Notes: generated by a model not told the origin, from the letters alone. A stretch of 64,000 nucleotides of DNA from Herbaspirillum sp. YR522 (GCF_000282575.1 NZ_AKJA01000107.1:1-64000), one strand, 5' to 3'; positions 16,687 through 26,844 are shown, counted from the stretch's first letter. Numbers and translations: made by a program.

Positions 16687-17646
16687 ATGAAGCAGCGCGT
16701 GGTGGTGTACAAGAAATTGCCGGAACACCTGATGGACCGGCTGCGCGCCGAGTTCGACGTGACCGCCTTCGAGCGGATCGACAGCAGCAACCGCGGTGCC
16801 TTCGTCGATGCGTTGAAGAGTGCGCACGGTATGATCGGCGCCAGCCTGCAGATTTCCAATGACATGCTCGACGCCGCCCCGGCGCTGCGCATCGCCTCCA
16901 CCGTCTCGGTCGGCGTCGACCAGTTCGACCTGGACTACTTCAGGCAGCGCGGCCTGCTGCTGGCGCATACGCCGGGCGTGCTCAACGAAGCCACCGCCGA
17001 CACCATCTTCGCGCTGATCCTGTCGACCGCGCGGCGGGTGGTGGAGCTGGCCGAACTGGTCAAGGCCGGGCAATGGAAGGGCAGCATCGGCGAGGCCCAG
17101 TTTGGCGTCGACGTCCATGGCAAGACGCTGGGGATCATCGGCATGGGCCGCATCGGCAGCGCCGTGGCACGCCGTGGCCATCATGGCTTCGGCATGAAGA
17201 TCCTGTACCACAATACGCGTCCCAATGCCCAGGCCGAACGGGAGCTCGACGCCAGCTTCGTCAGTCGTGACGCGCTGCTGGCGCAATCCGACTTCGTCTG
17301 CCTGATGCTGCCACTGACGGCGCAGACCGAGCGCATGTTCGGCGCCCGCGAATTCGGCCTGATGAAGCGCAGTGCCATCTTCATCAACGCTTCGCGCGGG
17401 CGCATCGTGGATCAGGCCGCGCTGGTGCGCGCCTTGCAGGAAAAGACCATCCACGCCGCCGGCCTGGACGTGTTCGAGGTCGAGCCGCTGCCGGCCGATT
17501 CTCCATTGCTGGGCCTGCGCAATGTGGTGGCCTTGCCCCACATCGGCTCGGCCACCCATGAGACCCGGCTGGCGATGGCCGAGCTGGCGATCGACAACCT
17601 GGTCGCCGGCCTGCGCGGCGAGCCCGTGCCGCACCTGGCGCTATAG
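16687..17646 (+). CDS. kguD: D-2-hydroxyacid dehydrogenase, 2-keto-6-phosphogluconate / glyoxylate reductase type
   Basis: 319-residue NAD(P)H-dependent reductase of the D-isomer-specific 2-hydroxyacid dehydrogenase family, GhrB-like subgroup. The dinucleotide fold is seen in GIIGMGRIGSAVA (about 149-161), and the catalytic triad fits Arg237 (NASRGRIVD), Glu266 (DVFEVEP) and His285 (LPHIGSAT). As the last gene of a ptxS-kguE-kguK set it probably reduces 2-keto-6-phosphogluconate to 6-phosphogluconate, feeding the Entner-Doudoroff or pentose phosphate route. A GTG six bases upstream is possible, but the ATG at 16687 is better spaced from GGACGGAG. Confidence 0.78.
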   Translation: MKQRVVVYKKLPEHLMDRLRAEFDVTAFERIDSSNRGAFVDALKSAHGMIGASLQISNDMLDAAPALRIASTVSVGVDQFDLDYFRQRGLLLAHTPGVLNEATADTIFALILSTARRVVELAELVKAGQWKGSIGEAQFGVDVHGKTLGIIGMGRIGSAVARRGHHGFGMKILYHNTRPNAQAERELDASFVSRDALLAQSDFVCLMLPLTAQTERMFGAREFGLMKRSAIFINASRGRIVDQAALVRALQEKTIHAAGLDVFEVEPLPADSPLLGLRNVVALPHIGSATHETRLAMAELAIDNLVAGLRGEPVPHLAL

Positions 17647-17793
17647 GCCTGCGGCCCGGCGCGCCGGTGGCGGCTTTTGCGGCGCAGCACGGGCGGCACC
17701 GCTTTTCCCTTCCGTTTGCCGGCTTTAATGTGTATGCTGCGAACTTAAATAGAACGACCGTGCTAAATAAAAGTCGGTTTGTCATTTTGCACT

Positions 17794-17799
17794 TATAAT
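17794..17799 (+). promoter_or_regulatory. Probable -10 element of the etfBA promoter
   Basis: TATAAT, an exact -10 consensus, lies 49 bp upstream of etfB in an AT-rich stretch after the kguD operon. The -35 region at the right distance is weak, so an activator or extended contact may matter. Confidence 0.45.
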
Positions 17800-17848
17800 C
17801 CGGCAAAGCTTTACGTTTACGTCAATTCGTTTTTTCAAGGGCCAAGCG

Positions 17849-18604
17849 ATGAAAGTATTAGTACCAGTCAAGCGCGTCGTGGATTACAACGTCAAGGTGC
17901 GCGTCAAGAGCGACGGCAGCGGCGTGGACATTGCCAACGTCAAGATGTCGATGAACCCGTTCGACGAGATTGCGGTGGAAGAAGCGGTACGCCTGAAGGA
18001 AGGTGGCAAGGTCACCGAAGTGATCGCCGTCTCCGCCGGTGTCACCCAGTGCCAGGAGACCCTGCGCACCGCCATGGCCATCGGCGCCGACCGCGCGATC
18101 CTGGCCGAAGTCGGTGCCGAGGTCGAACTGCAACCGCTGGCCGTGGCCAAGATCCTCAAGGCGCTGGCCGAGAAGGAGCAACCGCAATTGATCATCCTGG
18201 GCAAGCAGGCCATCGATGACGACTGCAACCAGACCGGCCAGATGCTGGCGGCACTGCTGGGCTGGCCGCAGGCCACCTTTGCCTCCAAGGTGGTGCTGGA
18301 AGAGGGCAAGGTGACGGTCACCCGCGAAGTCGACGGCGGCCTGGAGACCCTGGCCCTGACGCTGCCGGCCATCATCACCACCGACCTGCGCCTCAACGAG
18401 CCGCGCTACGTGACGCTGCCCAACATCATGAAGGCCAAGAAGAAGACGCTCGATACCGTCAAGCCCGACGAGCTGGGCGTGGACGTCACGCCCCGCGTGA
18501 AGACGCTCAAGGTGGTCGAGCCTGCCAAGCGCAGCGCCGGCGTGAAGGTGCCCGATGTGGCCACGCTGGTGGCCAAACTGAAAAATGAAGCCAAGGTGAT
18601 CTAA
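17849..18604 (+). CDS. etfB: Electron transfer flavoprotein beta subunit
   Basis: 251-residue beta chain of the FAD- and AMP-containing heterodimer that takes electrons from acyl-CoA dehydrogenases and passes them to ETF-quinone oxidoreductase. It has the standard start [19 protein letters not shown], the AMP-site region [17 protein letters not shown], and the recognition-loop segment [18 protein letters not shown] that docks on partner dehydrogenases. Length is typical. etfA follows after two bases, and an acyl-CoA dehydrogenase gene lies further downstream. Confidence 0.97.
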   Translation: MKVLVPVKRVVDYNVKVRVKSDGSGVDIANVKMSMNPFDEIAVEEAVRLKEGGKVTEVIAVSAGVTQCQETLRTAMAIGADRAILAEVGAEVELQPLAVAKILKALAEKEQPQLIILGKQAIDDDCNQTGQMLAALLGWPQATFASKVVLEEGKVTVTREVDGGLETLALTLPAIITTDLRLNEPRYVTLPNIMKAKKKTLDTVKPDELGVDVTPRVKTLKVVEPAKRSAGVKVPDVATLVAKLKNEAKVI

Positions 18605-18606
18605 CC

Positions 18607-19536
<930 letters not shown>

Positions 19537-19557
19537 GCCTTGACTACCGTTTGACCC

Positions 19558-19581
19558 TTACCCCGGCTGATGCCGGGGTAA
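19558..19581 (+). terminator. Stem-loop terminator after etfA
   Basis: A perfect 10-bp stem (TTACCCCGGC / GCCGGGGTAA) with a TGAT loop lies 21 bp after the etfA stop. The U-run is weak, so the next gene may be partly co-transcribed. Confidence 0.6.
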
Positions 19582-19698
19582 TTCCATCGGCCGACACTTT
19601 TGCGGTGGAAGTTTTTTTAAGTGCAGCGACGCCAGATCGTGAGAACTCATTTCATCCCTATGCGTGAGCGATGAGTTCGAATTAGAGGAGAGACGACA

Positions 19699-21483
19699 AT
19701 GACCTATACCGCGCCCCTGAAAGACATGCTGTTCGTCATGAACGAACTGGCCGGCTTGGCCGAGATCAACGCCATGCCGGGCTGTGAAGACGCCTCGCCC
19801 GAGACCGCCGAGGCGGTGCTCGAAGAGAACGCACGCTTTTGCAGCGAAGTGGTGGCACCCCTGAACCGTTCGGGCGACCAGCAACCCAGTACCTGGGCCG
19901 ACGGCCATGTCACGACCAGCCCCGGCTTCAAGGAGGCCTTTGCCCAGTTCGGCGCGGCCGGTTGGCAGGGCGTGCAGCACCCGTTCGAATTTGGCGGCCA
20001 GGGCTTGCCCAAGTTGCTGGCCACGCCCTGCATCGAGATGCTCAACTCGGCCAACCTGGCCTTCGCGCTGTGCCCCTTGCTCACCGATGGCACCATCGAG
20101 GCCCTGATCACGGCCGGCAGCCAACGGCAGCAGCAAGCGTTCATCGCCAATTTCATCTCGGGCAAGTGGACCGGCACCATGAACCTGACCGAGCCGCAGG
20201 CCGGTTCCGACCTGGCGCTGGTGCGCACGCGGGCGGTACCCGAGGGCGACGGTACCTACAAGGTGTTCGGTACCAAGATCTTCATCACCTATGGCGAGCA
20301 CGACATGGCCGACAACATCGTGCACCTGGTGCTGGCGCGCACGCCCGATGCACCCGAAGGGGTCAAGGGCATCTCGCTGTTCGTGGTACCCAAGTTCCTG
20401 GTCAACGAAGACGGCAGCCTGGGCGCCCGCAACGACGTGCATTGCGTGTCGATCGAACACAAGCTGGGCATCAAGGCCAGCCCGACGGCGGTGTTGCAGT
20501 TCGGCGACCATGGCGGTGCCATCGGCACGCTGGTGGGCGAGGAGAATCGCGGGCTGGAATACATGTTCATCATGATGAACGCGGCCCGCTTTGCGGTCGG
20601 CATCCAGGGGCTGGCGGTGTCGGAACGGGCCTACCAGCAGGCCGTCGCCTACGCCAAGGACCGCGTACAGTCGCGCGACCTGGCCGGCTCGCCAGGTCCG
20701 GTGACCATCATCCATCAACCGGACGTGCGACGCATGCTGATGACGATGCGGGCCCAGATCGAAGCCGCGCGCGCCCTGGCCTACGTGGCCGCGGCCAGTT
20801 CGGACGCGGCCCATCACCATCCGGACCAGGCCACCCGTGGTGCCAACCAGGCCTGTTATGAATATCTGGTGCCGATCGTCAAGGGCTGGTCCACCGAGCT
20901 GGCCATCGACGTCACGTCGACCGGGGTGCAGGTGCACGGCGGCATGGGGTTCATCGAAGAAACCGGTGCCGCCCAGCATTATCGCGATGCGCGCATCCTG
21001 TCGATCTATGAAGGCACCACCGCCATCCAGGCCAACGACCTGGTCGGTCGCAAGACCGCGCGCGACGGCGGGGCGGTCGCCAAGGGCTTGATCGGGCAGA
21101 TCCGCAAGAGCGTGGGCGAACTGCAGGGCGACCCGCAGTTGCAGGCCATCGGCGTGCGGCTCGACGAGGCCGCCACGGCGCTGGAGCAGGTGGTCGATTT
21201 CGTGGTGGCCAACATCAAGGGCGACATCAAGGCGGTGTTCGCCGGCAGCGTGACCTACCTCAAGATGGCCGGCGTGGTGCTGGGCGGCTGGCAGATGGCG
21301 CGCGCGGCTGCCGTCGCGGTGGACCGGATCAAGGCAGGCGAGGGCGATATCGGGTTCTACCAGGCCAAGCTGGTGACGGCGCGCTTCTTTGCCGACCAGA
21401 TCCTGCCGCAGGCGCTGGCCTATCGCACGGCCATCGTCGAGGGGGCACAGTCGGTGCTGGACCTGGACGAGGACCGTTTCTGA
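19699..21483 (+). CDS. Acyl-CoA dehydrogenase, long (DmdC-like) type
   Basis: 594-residue FAD enzyme that introduces an alpha-beta double bond in an acyl-CoA and gives electrons to ETF, whose genes lie just upstream. The N-terminal and middle domains show MNLTEPQAGSDLALVRTRA and the C-terminal flavin domain shows VQVHGGMGFIEETGAAQHYRD followed by ILSIYEGTTAIQANDLVGRK. About 130 residues beyond the canonical end form an extra C-terminal domain, as in the approximately 600-residue subgroup that includes DmdC (methylmercaptopropionyl-CoA dehydrogenase). Substrate chain length cannot be read from sequence, and DmdC function should not be assumed. AGGAGAG precedes the ATG. Confidence 0.9.
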   Translation: MTYTAPLKDMLFVMNELAGLAEINAMPGCEDASPETAEAVLEENARFCSEVVAPLNRSGDQQPSTWADGHVTTSPGFKEAFAQFGAAGWQGVQHPFEFGGQGLPKLLATPCIEMLNSANLAFALCPLLTDGTIEALITAGSQRQQQAFIANFISGKWTGTMNLTEPQAGSDLALVRTRAVPEGDGTYKVFGTKIFITYGEHDMADNIVHLVLARTPDAPEGVKGISLFVVPKFLVNEDGSLGARNDVHCVSIEHKLGIKASPTAVLQFGDHGGAIGTLVGEENRGLEYMFIMMNAARFAVGIQGLAVSERAYQQAVAYAKDRVQSRDLAGSPGPVTIIHQPDVRRMLMTMRAQIEAARALAYVAAASSDAAHHHPDQATRGANQACYEYLVPIVKGWSTELAIDVTSTGVQVHGGMGFIEETGAAQHYRDARILSIYEGTTAIQANDLVGRKTARDGGAVAKGLIGQIRKSVGELQGDPQLQAIGVRLDEAATALEQVVDFVVANIKGDIKAVFAGSVTYLKMAGVVLGGWQMARAAAVAVDRIKAGEGDIGFYQAKLVTARFFADQILPQALAYRTAIVEGAQSVLDLDEDRF

Positions 21484-21490
21484 GCACCCA

Positions 21491-21512
21491 GGCACCGGCA
21501 CCTGCCGGTGCC
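21491..21512. terminator. Hairpin between convergent genes
   Basis: An 8-bp stem (GGCACCGG / CCGGTGCC) with a 6-base loop sits in the 39-bp gap between the acyl-CoA dehydrogenase gene and the convergent TM2-like gene. It could end transcripts from both sides; no U-run is present. Confidence 0.4.
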
Positions 21513-21522
21513 CGGCGTGCCG

Positions 21523-21939
21523 CTAGCCGAAGGCGCCACCGGTAAACAATAGATCGAAACTGCGCGCCAGCAGGGCGATCAGCCCCATCGCCGCGGCACC
21601 GGTGGTCAGCACCAGGATCACCGCCAGTATCCAGTGCGATTCGGACTGGCGTGCGCTGCCGGTGTTATGGCGCAGGTCCCATTTGTCGTCCGGGGTCAGC
21701 CCGATCACCAGCGCCTCGATGGCTGCGCACAGCATCGACACGATCAACGGCAACGCGGTAAATATCATCGCCGAGGCAGGCAAGGCCTGTGCCAGTGCCA
21801 GCGACAACGGCACCGACAGCACATGCAGCCAGCCGAAACGGTCGCGCCATCCATGCAGGTAGAAGCGATGCAGGCCGACGCCGCCCAGCGCGGCGGCGAG
21901 CAAAGTGCTGACAGTCTTGTTCTTGTGTGGTGTGGCCAA
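21523..21939 (-). CDS. TM2-domain-like membrane protein
   Basis: 138-residue small membrane protein of unknown role. Residues about 5-28 look like a TM2 domain start (KNKTVSTLLAAALGGVGLHR, then FYLHGW), followed by further hydrophobic stretches and a last membrane segment near the C-terminus. I prefer a TTG start at 21939 because GAGGAG lies just upstream and the protein then begins near the TM2 domain; a longer frame to an ATG at 22077 adds 46 low-complexity residues that do not look like coding sequence. TM2 proteins are widespread but have no general assigned function. Confidence 0.65.
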   Translation of the reverse strand: MATPHKNKTVSTLLAAALGGVGLHRFYLHGWRDRFGWLHVLSVPLSLALAQALPASAMIFTALPLIVSMLCAAIEALVIGLTPDDKWDLRHNTGSARQSESHWILAVILVLTTGAAAMGLIALLARSFDLLFTGGAFG

Positions 21940-22093
21940 TGCCGGCTCCTCGAGTTGACGGATCAGTATAGTCCAAGCCGGGCCAGTTCCCCGCTGGCAA
22001 TTCCGAGGTGGTGTTTTGTTGATGGTTTGACACCTATATTGCTCCGCTGGCGCCGATGGCGCGTTGGATGTGTACACAAAAGCGGTAATCTGG

Positions 22094-22123
22094 TTGCCGC
22101 GCGGGGGCGAATCCCGTTATAAT
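22094..22123 (+). promoter_or_regulatory. Sigma-70 promoter of the rpsP operon
   Basis: TTGCCG (22094-22099) and TATAAT (22118-22123) are separated by 18 bp, followed by a GC-rich discriminator (CTGCGGC) as is common for growth-rate-controlled ribosomal operons. The expected start of transcription is about 30 bp before rpsP. Confidence 0.7.
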
Positions 22124-22162
22124 CTGCGGCTTTTCCGTGTCCGTATTCTTACTGGAATCATT

Positions 22163-22417
22163 ATGGTCGTTATTCGTTTAGCACGTGGCGGCGCCAAAAA
22201 GCGTCCCTTCTACAACATCGTTGCAACTGATTCGCGCAATCGTCGCGATGGTCGTTTCATCGAGCGTATCGGCTTCTACAACCCGGTTGCATCGGGCAAG
22301 GAAGAAATCGTCCGTATCGCTGCAGATCGTCTGGCCCACTGGCAAGGCGTTGGCGCGCAACTGTCGCCGACCGTTGCTCGCCTGGTGGCCGATGCTGGCA
22401 AGAAGGCAGCAGCCTGA
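22163..22417 (+). CDS. rpsP: 30S ribosomal protein S16
   Basis: 84-residue S16, a component of the 30S subunit that aids its assembly. It begins [20 protein letters not shown] and contains the family segment [19 protein letters not shown], then an alanine/lysine tail. The ATG at 22163 is set by the known N-terminus; longer in-frame starts upstream include promoter DNA. First gene of the conserved rpsP-rimM-trmD-rplS operon. Confidence 0.98.
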   Translation: MVVIRLARGGAKKRPFYNIVATDSRNRRDGRFIERIGFYNPVASGKEEIVRIAADRLAHWQGVGAQLSPTVARLVADAGKKAAA

Positions 22418-22471
22418 TCGTTATCGACTGGCGCCTTCGGGCGCAGGACGTGAATCAGTTTGGTCTCATCC

Positions 22472-23044
22472 GTGAATAATTCAGTGCAGCCAGGTTTCTC
22501 CGCTCCCGACGACCTCGTGACCGTCGGGTATGTGACGGGAGCCTACGGCATCCAGGGATGGGTCAGGGTCAAGCCGTATTCGACCGACGCCGATGCCCTG
22601 CTCAGCGCCAAGACCTGGTGGTTGGATAAGCCGGGGACGCCTAAGCAGGATATCGAAGTCATGCAGTCCAAGGGGCACAGCGGCGATGTCGTGGCGCGCC
22701 TGGTCGGCGTGGCCGACCGCAATGCGGCCGAGGCGATGAAAGGCCATGTCGTCCACATTTCGCGCCGCCATTTTCCGGCGCTCGATGATGGCGAGTTCTA
22801 CTGGGTCGACCTGATCGGCTTATCGGTCGAGAACCTGCAGGGCGTACAACTGGGCGTGGTGTCCGACATGATGGACAACGGCGCGCATCCCATCCTCAAG
22901 GTGGCGCGTGCACTGCCTGAAGCGGCCGATGGCAAGCCAGGCGCGAACCAGGCCGAGCAGTTGATCCCGTATGTCGACCAGTTCGTCAAGACGGTTCAGC
23001 TGCAACAGAAAAAAATCATCGTCGACTGGGACCTGGATTACTGA
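22472..23044 (+). CDS. rimM: 16S rRNA processing protein RimM
   Basis: 190-residue ribosome maturation factor that binds S19 and helps 30S head assembly. The N-terminal RimM barrel is seen in [20 protein letters not shown] and the C-terminal PRC-barrel in [20 protein letters not shown]; the C-terminus ends in the usual DWDLDY. A GTG at 22472 is chosen because the protein then begins shortly before the domain; a TTG at 22460 with AGGAC further upstream is the alternative. It lies between rpsP and trmD as in most bacteria. Confidence 0.95.
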   Translation: MNNSVQPGFSAPDDLVTVGYVTGAYGIQGWVRVKPYSTDADALLSAKTWWLDKPGTPKQDIEVMQSKGHSGDVVARLVGVADRNAAEAMKGHVVHISRRHFPALDDGEFYWVDLIGLSVENLQGVQLGVVSDMMDNGAHPILKVARALPEAADGKPGANQAEQLIPYVDQFVKTVQLQQKKIIVDWDLDY

Positions 23045-23120
23045 CTGCGGTCAGTTTTTTCATTTCCGGTATGGCCTGTATGGGCACGGCGGTAACGGGA
23101 TTCATGGAAATGGAGGCGTG

Positions 23121-23897
23121 ATGCAGTTCGATGTCGTCACTCTGTTTCCCGAGATGTTTGCGGCCTTGTCGCAGTCCGGCATTACCCGTCGGGCGCTGGA
23201 GCAGAAGCGTTGGGGGCTGTCGCTGTGGAATCCACGCGATTTCACCACCGACAACCACCGCACCGTGGATGACCGGCCCTATGGCGGCGGCCCCGGCATG
23301 GTGATGTTGGCCAAGCCGCTGGAAGCCGCCATCGAGGCCGCTTGCGCACGCCAGCAGCAGCAGGGCCTGGCGCGTCCGCGGGTGATCTACCTGTCTCCGC
23401 AAGGCGCGCCGCTGACGCATCAGCGGGTGGTGCGCCTGGCGCAGGATAGTGGTGCGGTACTGCTGTGCGGTCGTTATGAAGCGATCGACCAGCGCCTGCT
23501 CGACAAGTGCGTCGACGAAGAAATCAGCATTGGCGACTTCGTGCTGTCGGGCGGCGAATTGCCGGCCATGGCACTGATGGATGCAGTCATCCGGCTGTTG
23601 CCTGGTGCCCTCAACGATGGCGCGTCGGCCGTCGAGGACAGCTTCGTCAATGGTTTGCTCGACTGTCCGCACTATACGCGGCCGGAAGAATACGACGGCG
23701 TGGCGGTGCCGCCGGTACTGATGGGCGGGCATCACGCAGAAATACAGAAATGGCGTCGCCAGCGTGCGCTGGAGGCGACCTGGGCCAAGCGCCCGGACCT
23801 GATCGAAAAAGCACGCCAACAGGCGTTGCTGAGCAAGTCCGACGAGAAGTTCTTGCGCGACCTGCCGCCAGCGGCGGGCAGCGCGATACCGAAGTAG
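23121..23897 (+). CDS. trmD: tRNA (guanine-N1)-methyltransferase TrmD
   Basis: 258-residue SPOUT-class enzyme that methylates G37 next to the anticodon, preventing frameshifting. The knotted SAM site is visible in YLSPQGAPL and in [20 protein letters not shown] followed by [20 protein letters not shown] precedes the ATG at 23121, and the N-terminus [13 protein letters not shown] is the family norm. Third gene of the rpsP operon. Confidence 0.97.
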   Translation: MQFDVVTLFPEMFAALSQSGITRRALEQKRWGLSLWNPRDFTTDNHRTVDDRPYGGGPGMVMLAKPLEAAIEAACARQQQQGLARPRVIYLSPQGAPLTHQRVVRLAQDSGAVLLCGRYEAIDQRLLDKCVDEEISIGDFVLSGGELPAMALMDAVIRLLPGALNDGASAVEDSFVNGLLDCPHYTRPEEYDGVAVPPVLMGGHHAEIQKWRRQRALEATWAKRPDLIEKARQQALLSKSDEKFLRDLPPAAGSAIPK

Positions 23898-24020
23898 CAA
23901 GGCAATACCCGCAGTAACGTGCAGCGGCACCAGCCGCTGTGAGTCAACCCCATCCTCTACTGGGCAATATGGTGTGCCTAGCGTGCACCAGCGCCAGCAA
24001 GATGGTTACAGGAGCATCAA

Positions 24021-24413
24021 ATGGATCTGATCCAGCAACTCGAGCAAGAAGAGATCGCGCGTCTCAACAAGAACATCCCAGCTTTCGCCCCCGGTGACAC
24101 CGTGATCGTGAGCGTGAACGTGGTCGAAGGCACCCGCAAGCGCGCCCAGGCCTACGAAGGCGTGGTGATTTCGCGTCGCAACCGTGGCTTGAACTCGAAC
24201 TTCATCGTTCGCAAGATCTCGTCCGGTGAAGGCGTCGAGCGTACTTTCCAGTTGTACTCGCCGCTGATCGCTTCGATCGAAGTCAAGCGTCGTGGTGACG
24301 TGCGTCGTGCCAAGCTGTACTACCTGCGCGAACGTTCGGGCAAGTCGGCACGTATCAAGGAAAAGCTGCCAAGCCGCGCCGCCAAGGCCGCAGCTGCAGC
24401 AGCTGCAGAGTAA
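24021..24413 (+). CDS. rplS: 50S ribosomal protein L19
   Basis: 130-residue L19, located at the 30S-50S interface. It starts [20 protein letters not shown] and contains [20 protein letters not shown] and [20 protein letters not shown], as in the family, with a short Ala-rich C-terminal tail. CAGGAG precedes the ATG. A strong terminator follows and closes the operon. Confidence 0.98.
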   Translation: MDLIQQLEQEEIARLNKNIPAFAPGDTVIVSVNVVEGTRKRAQAYEGVVISRRNRGLNSNFIVRKISSGEGVERTFQLYSPLIASIEVKRRGDVRRAKLYYLRERSGKSARIKEKLPSRAAKAAAAAAAE

Positions 24414-24438
24414 TTTCCTGCATGCATGTGCTTCAAGA

Positions 24439-24469
24439 AAAAGGGGTGTCGCGAGACACCCCTTTTTTT
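24439..24469 (+). terminator. Intrinsic terminator of the rpsP-rplS operon
   Basis: A perfect 10-bp stem (AAGGGGTGTC / GACACCCCTT) around a GCGA loop is flanked by an A-run and followed by a run of T, 27 bp after rplS. Confidence 0.92.
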
Positions 24470-24509
24470 GTCCCGGATTGCCTAGATCATTCGCCCAGTC
24501 GATAACATC

Positions 24510-25181
24510 GTGCCCAGTTTCGATCCTGTCAGCCTTCCCATCGACGCCGTCGCCGGCGAGGATGCGCTCATCGGCGAACGGCTGAGCGCCGATTGGCTGC
24601 GCCAACGCTTTGCCAATCCGCCACGCTGGGAACCCGAGAACAGCGGCGACCAGGCCGCGCGCATGGCCGACCCCAAGGCGCGTTTCAGGGCGGCTTCGGT
24701 ATTGATGCCGATCGTGCTGCGCCCGGAAGGCCCGACCCTTTTGTTTACCCAGCGCACCGCCGACCTGAAGGACCATGCCGGGCAGATCAGCTTCCCCGGC
24801 GGGCGACGTGAAGACAGCGATGCCTCGGCCATCGATACCGCCCTGCGCGAAACGGAAGAAGAGATCGGACTGGCACGCCGCCACATCGAAGTCATCGGTA
24901 CCCTGCCTGACTATTTCACCGGCACCGGCTATCGGGTCACGCCGGTGGCCGGGCTGATCACGCCGCCGTTCCAGACCGTGGCCGAAACCCGTGAAGTGGC
25001 CGAGATATTCGAAGTGCCGCTGGCGTTCCTGATGAATGGCGTCAATCACCAGCGCCGTTCGGTCGACCTGCCCGAACCGGTGGGTCGTCGCAGCTTCTAC
25101 ACCATGCCATACCAGCGCTATTTCATCTGGGGCGCCACCGCCGGCATGTTGCGCAACCTGTTCCACTTCCTGCGCGGCTGA
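24510..25181 (+). CDS. CoA pyrophosphatase, NUDIX family
   Basis: 223-residue hydrolase of the NudL/YeaB type, which cleaves CoA and its thioesters to phosphopantetheine and 3',5'-ADP. The NUDIX box fits GX5EX7REX2EEXG, beginning FPGGRRED at about residue 94 and ending EEEIGL, and it is preceded by LFTQRTADLKDHAGQISFPG, the extension that marks the CoA-specific subgroup. The start is a GTG at 24510, just after the rplS terminator. It resembles the gene order in other Burkholderiales, although that is from memory. Confidence 0.88.
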   Translation: MPSFDPVSLPIDAVAGEDALIGERLSADWLRQRFANPPRWEPENSGDQAARMADPKARFRAASVLMPIVLRPEGPTLLFTQRTADLKDHAGQISFPGGRREDSDASAIDTALRETEEEIGLARRHIEVIGTLPDYFTGTGYRVTPVAGLITPPFQTVAETREVAEIFEVPLAFLMNGVNHQRRSVDLPEPVGRRSFYTMPYQRYFIWGATAGMLRNLFHFLRG

Positions 25182-25273
25182 ACGGTGGGTTGACCTGCGT
25201 CAACCATCATTTGTTTGATTCCCCACAGGCACTGCGCTATCGTATGCCCTACGAGACCCCATAAGGCTGCTTG

Positions 25274-26233
25274 ATGACATTTCTTTCTATTCTCTTTGCG
25301 CTGTTAATCGAACAACTCAAACCACTGCGTGCGGACAATCCGATTTATGCATCGATCAAGTCATTTGCCGGCAGTATAGAAGGCTGGTTCAATGCCGGTC
25401 ATGCGCATCACGGGCGGCTGGGGTGGGCGGTCATGGTGGGGGCGCTGACCATTCCCGCCGCGCTGATCTATTGGCTGTGCCTGCGCATCAGCCCGGTGGC
25501 CGCCTTTGCGTGGAACGTGCTGATCGTCTACCTCACGCTGGGCTTTCGTCACTACAGCCATTACTTCACCTCGATCCAGCTGGCGCTCAACAGCGGTGAC
25601 GAGATCACCGCGCGCGCGTTGCTGGGCGAATGGACCAAGCAGGACACCACCGGCATGGACGTGAGCGAGATCGCCCGCATTGCCTCCGAGCGCGCCTTGA
25701 TCACCACCCATCGCCATGTGTTCGGCGTGTTCTTCTGGTTCCTGATGCCGGCCGGCCCGGCCCTGGCGGTGATGTATCGCGTCGCCGAATACCTGTCGCG
25801 CGCCTGGAACGAACCCGATCACATGCGCACCGAAGCCTTCGGTCGCTTTGCCGCCCGCGCCTTCTACTGGATCGACTGGATCCCGGCGCGCCTGACGGCA
25901 GCAGCCTTTGCCGTGGTGGGCAACTTCGAGGATGCGATCTACGCCTGGCGCAACTTCGCCAGCCGCTGGGACGACGAGGCGGCGGGCATCATCCTGGCCG
26001 CCGGTGGCGGCGCCATGGGGGTGCGGTTCGGCACGCCCAAGGAAGCCGCAGCCGGCATCATCCTGCCGGCCGATGCCGCCATGGTCGATACCCTGCCCGA
26101 GGAGACCGACGGCCTGCCCGGCGACACGCCGTCGCCGCGCACCCTGCAAAGCACCGTGGGACTGGTCTGGCGCGCATTGCTGCTGTGGATGTTCGTGCTG
26201 TTGCTGCTATCGGTGGCAGTGTGGATGGGCTGA
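25274..26233 (+). CDS. CobD/CbiB-like membrane protein
   Basis: 319-residue membrane protein with four or five hydrophobic stretches, starting MTFLSILFALLIEQLKPLR. It resembles the CobD/CbiB-AmpE superfamily (conserved ARALLGEWTKQDT region, then ASERALITTHRHVFGVFFWF). True CbiB makes adenosylcobinamide, but the single gene is not beside other cobalamin genes, and in betaproteobacteria these proteins are annotated only as CobD-like; a role in cobalamin synthesis is not supported here. The ATG at 25274 is preferred over the TTG three bases earlier. Confidence 0.75.
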   Translation: MTFLSILFALLIEQLKPLRADNPIYASIKSFAGSIEGWFNAGHAHHGRLGWAVMVGALTIPAALIYWLCLRISPVAAFAWNVLIVYLTLGFRHYSHYFTSIQLALNSGDEITARALLGEWTKQDTTGMDVSEIARIASERALITTHRHVFGVFFWFLMPAGPALAVMYRVAEYLSRAWNEPDHMRTEAFGRFAARAFYWIDWIPARLTAAAFAVVGNFEDAIYAWRNFASRWDDEAAGIILAAGGGAMGVRFGTPKEAAAGIILPADAAMVDTLPEETDGLPGDTPSPRTLQSTVGLVWRALLLWMFVLLLLSVAVWMG

Positions 26234-26251
26234 CAACTTGCCGCATGGAAT

Positions 26252-26273
26252 CAAACGGGCTTCGGCCCGTTTG
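26252..26273 (+). terminator. Intrinsic-type terminator after the CobD-like gene
   Basis: A 9-bp stem built on AAACGGGC / GCCCGTTT is capped by a UUCG tetraloop and followed by TTCCTT, 18 bp after the stop codon. Confidence 0.75.
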
Positions 26274-26483
26274 TTCCTTGCAGCGCAAGCCGTCCCGGCC
26301 CGGTATACTCGGTTCGATATCCGGAAGCCGGCTTGCGGCGTCACCAAGCGAAGTCTTCTATAAGATATAATACTCAGCGTCATTGGCACCCACGCAGCGA
26401 TGCGAAGGCACCATGGCGTCAAGGGCTCCCGTCCGATCCGGACCAGGGCATTCGGTTGCAAGGGCTTTAGAAGAATTGCATGT

Positions 26484-26828
26484 ATGGCTGATCCCATCAA
26501 ACCCGACAACGCGCCAGCGCACGAATTCATCATCCTCGGCAAGACCTCGGACGGGCGGCAGTTTCGCCCCAGCGACTGGGCCGAGCGGCTGTGCGGCGTC
26601 ATGTCGTGCTTTCGACCAGCGGGCTCCGGCGGGCGCAATGCACACCTGAAGTATTCCCCTTATGTCCTGCCCACGATGATCGATGGCGTGCGCTCGGTGG
26701 TGGTCAACCAGGCGCTGCGCGAGCTGGAACCGCTGGCCTATCATTTCGTGGTCAGCTTCGCCAAGGACAACGACCTGCAGGTGATCGACGCCTGTGTACT
26801 GCCCGATCCGGGCGCGCGCGGCAAATAA
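26484..26828 (+). CDS. DUF3579-family protein
   Basis: 114-residue protein matching the DUF3579 family found mainly in betaproteobacteria. The hallmark segment GRQFRPSDWAERLCGVMSCF is present, followed by HLKYSPYVLPTMIDGVRSVV and a C-terminal strand with LAYHFVVSFAKDND. The function is unknown. The ATG at 26484 is the family start; upstream in-frame codons run into the promoter region. The CGxM cysteine and conserved Arg/Trp suggest a small-molecule or protein-binding site, but that is speculation. Confidence 0.85.
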   Translation: MADPIKPDNAPAHEFIILGKTSDGRQFRPSDWAERLCGVMSCFRPAGSGGRNAHLKYSPYVLPTMIDGVRSVVVNQALRELEPLAYHFVVSFAKDNDLQVIDACVLPDPGARGK

Positions 26829-26844
26829 CGACCAGTTTTCGTGG

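Noticed and set aside
17656-17667. CCGGCGCGCCGG palindrome after kguD as terminator
   Set aside because: A 12-bp self-complementary GC-rich string with no loop and no directly following U-run; likely chance in GC-rich DNA.
25274-26233. Call as a functional cobalamin synthase CbiB
   Set aside because: Only general superfamily resemblance and no neighbouring cobalamin genes, so it is reported as CobD/CbiB-like without a pathway.
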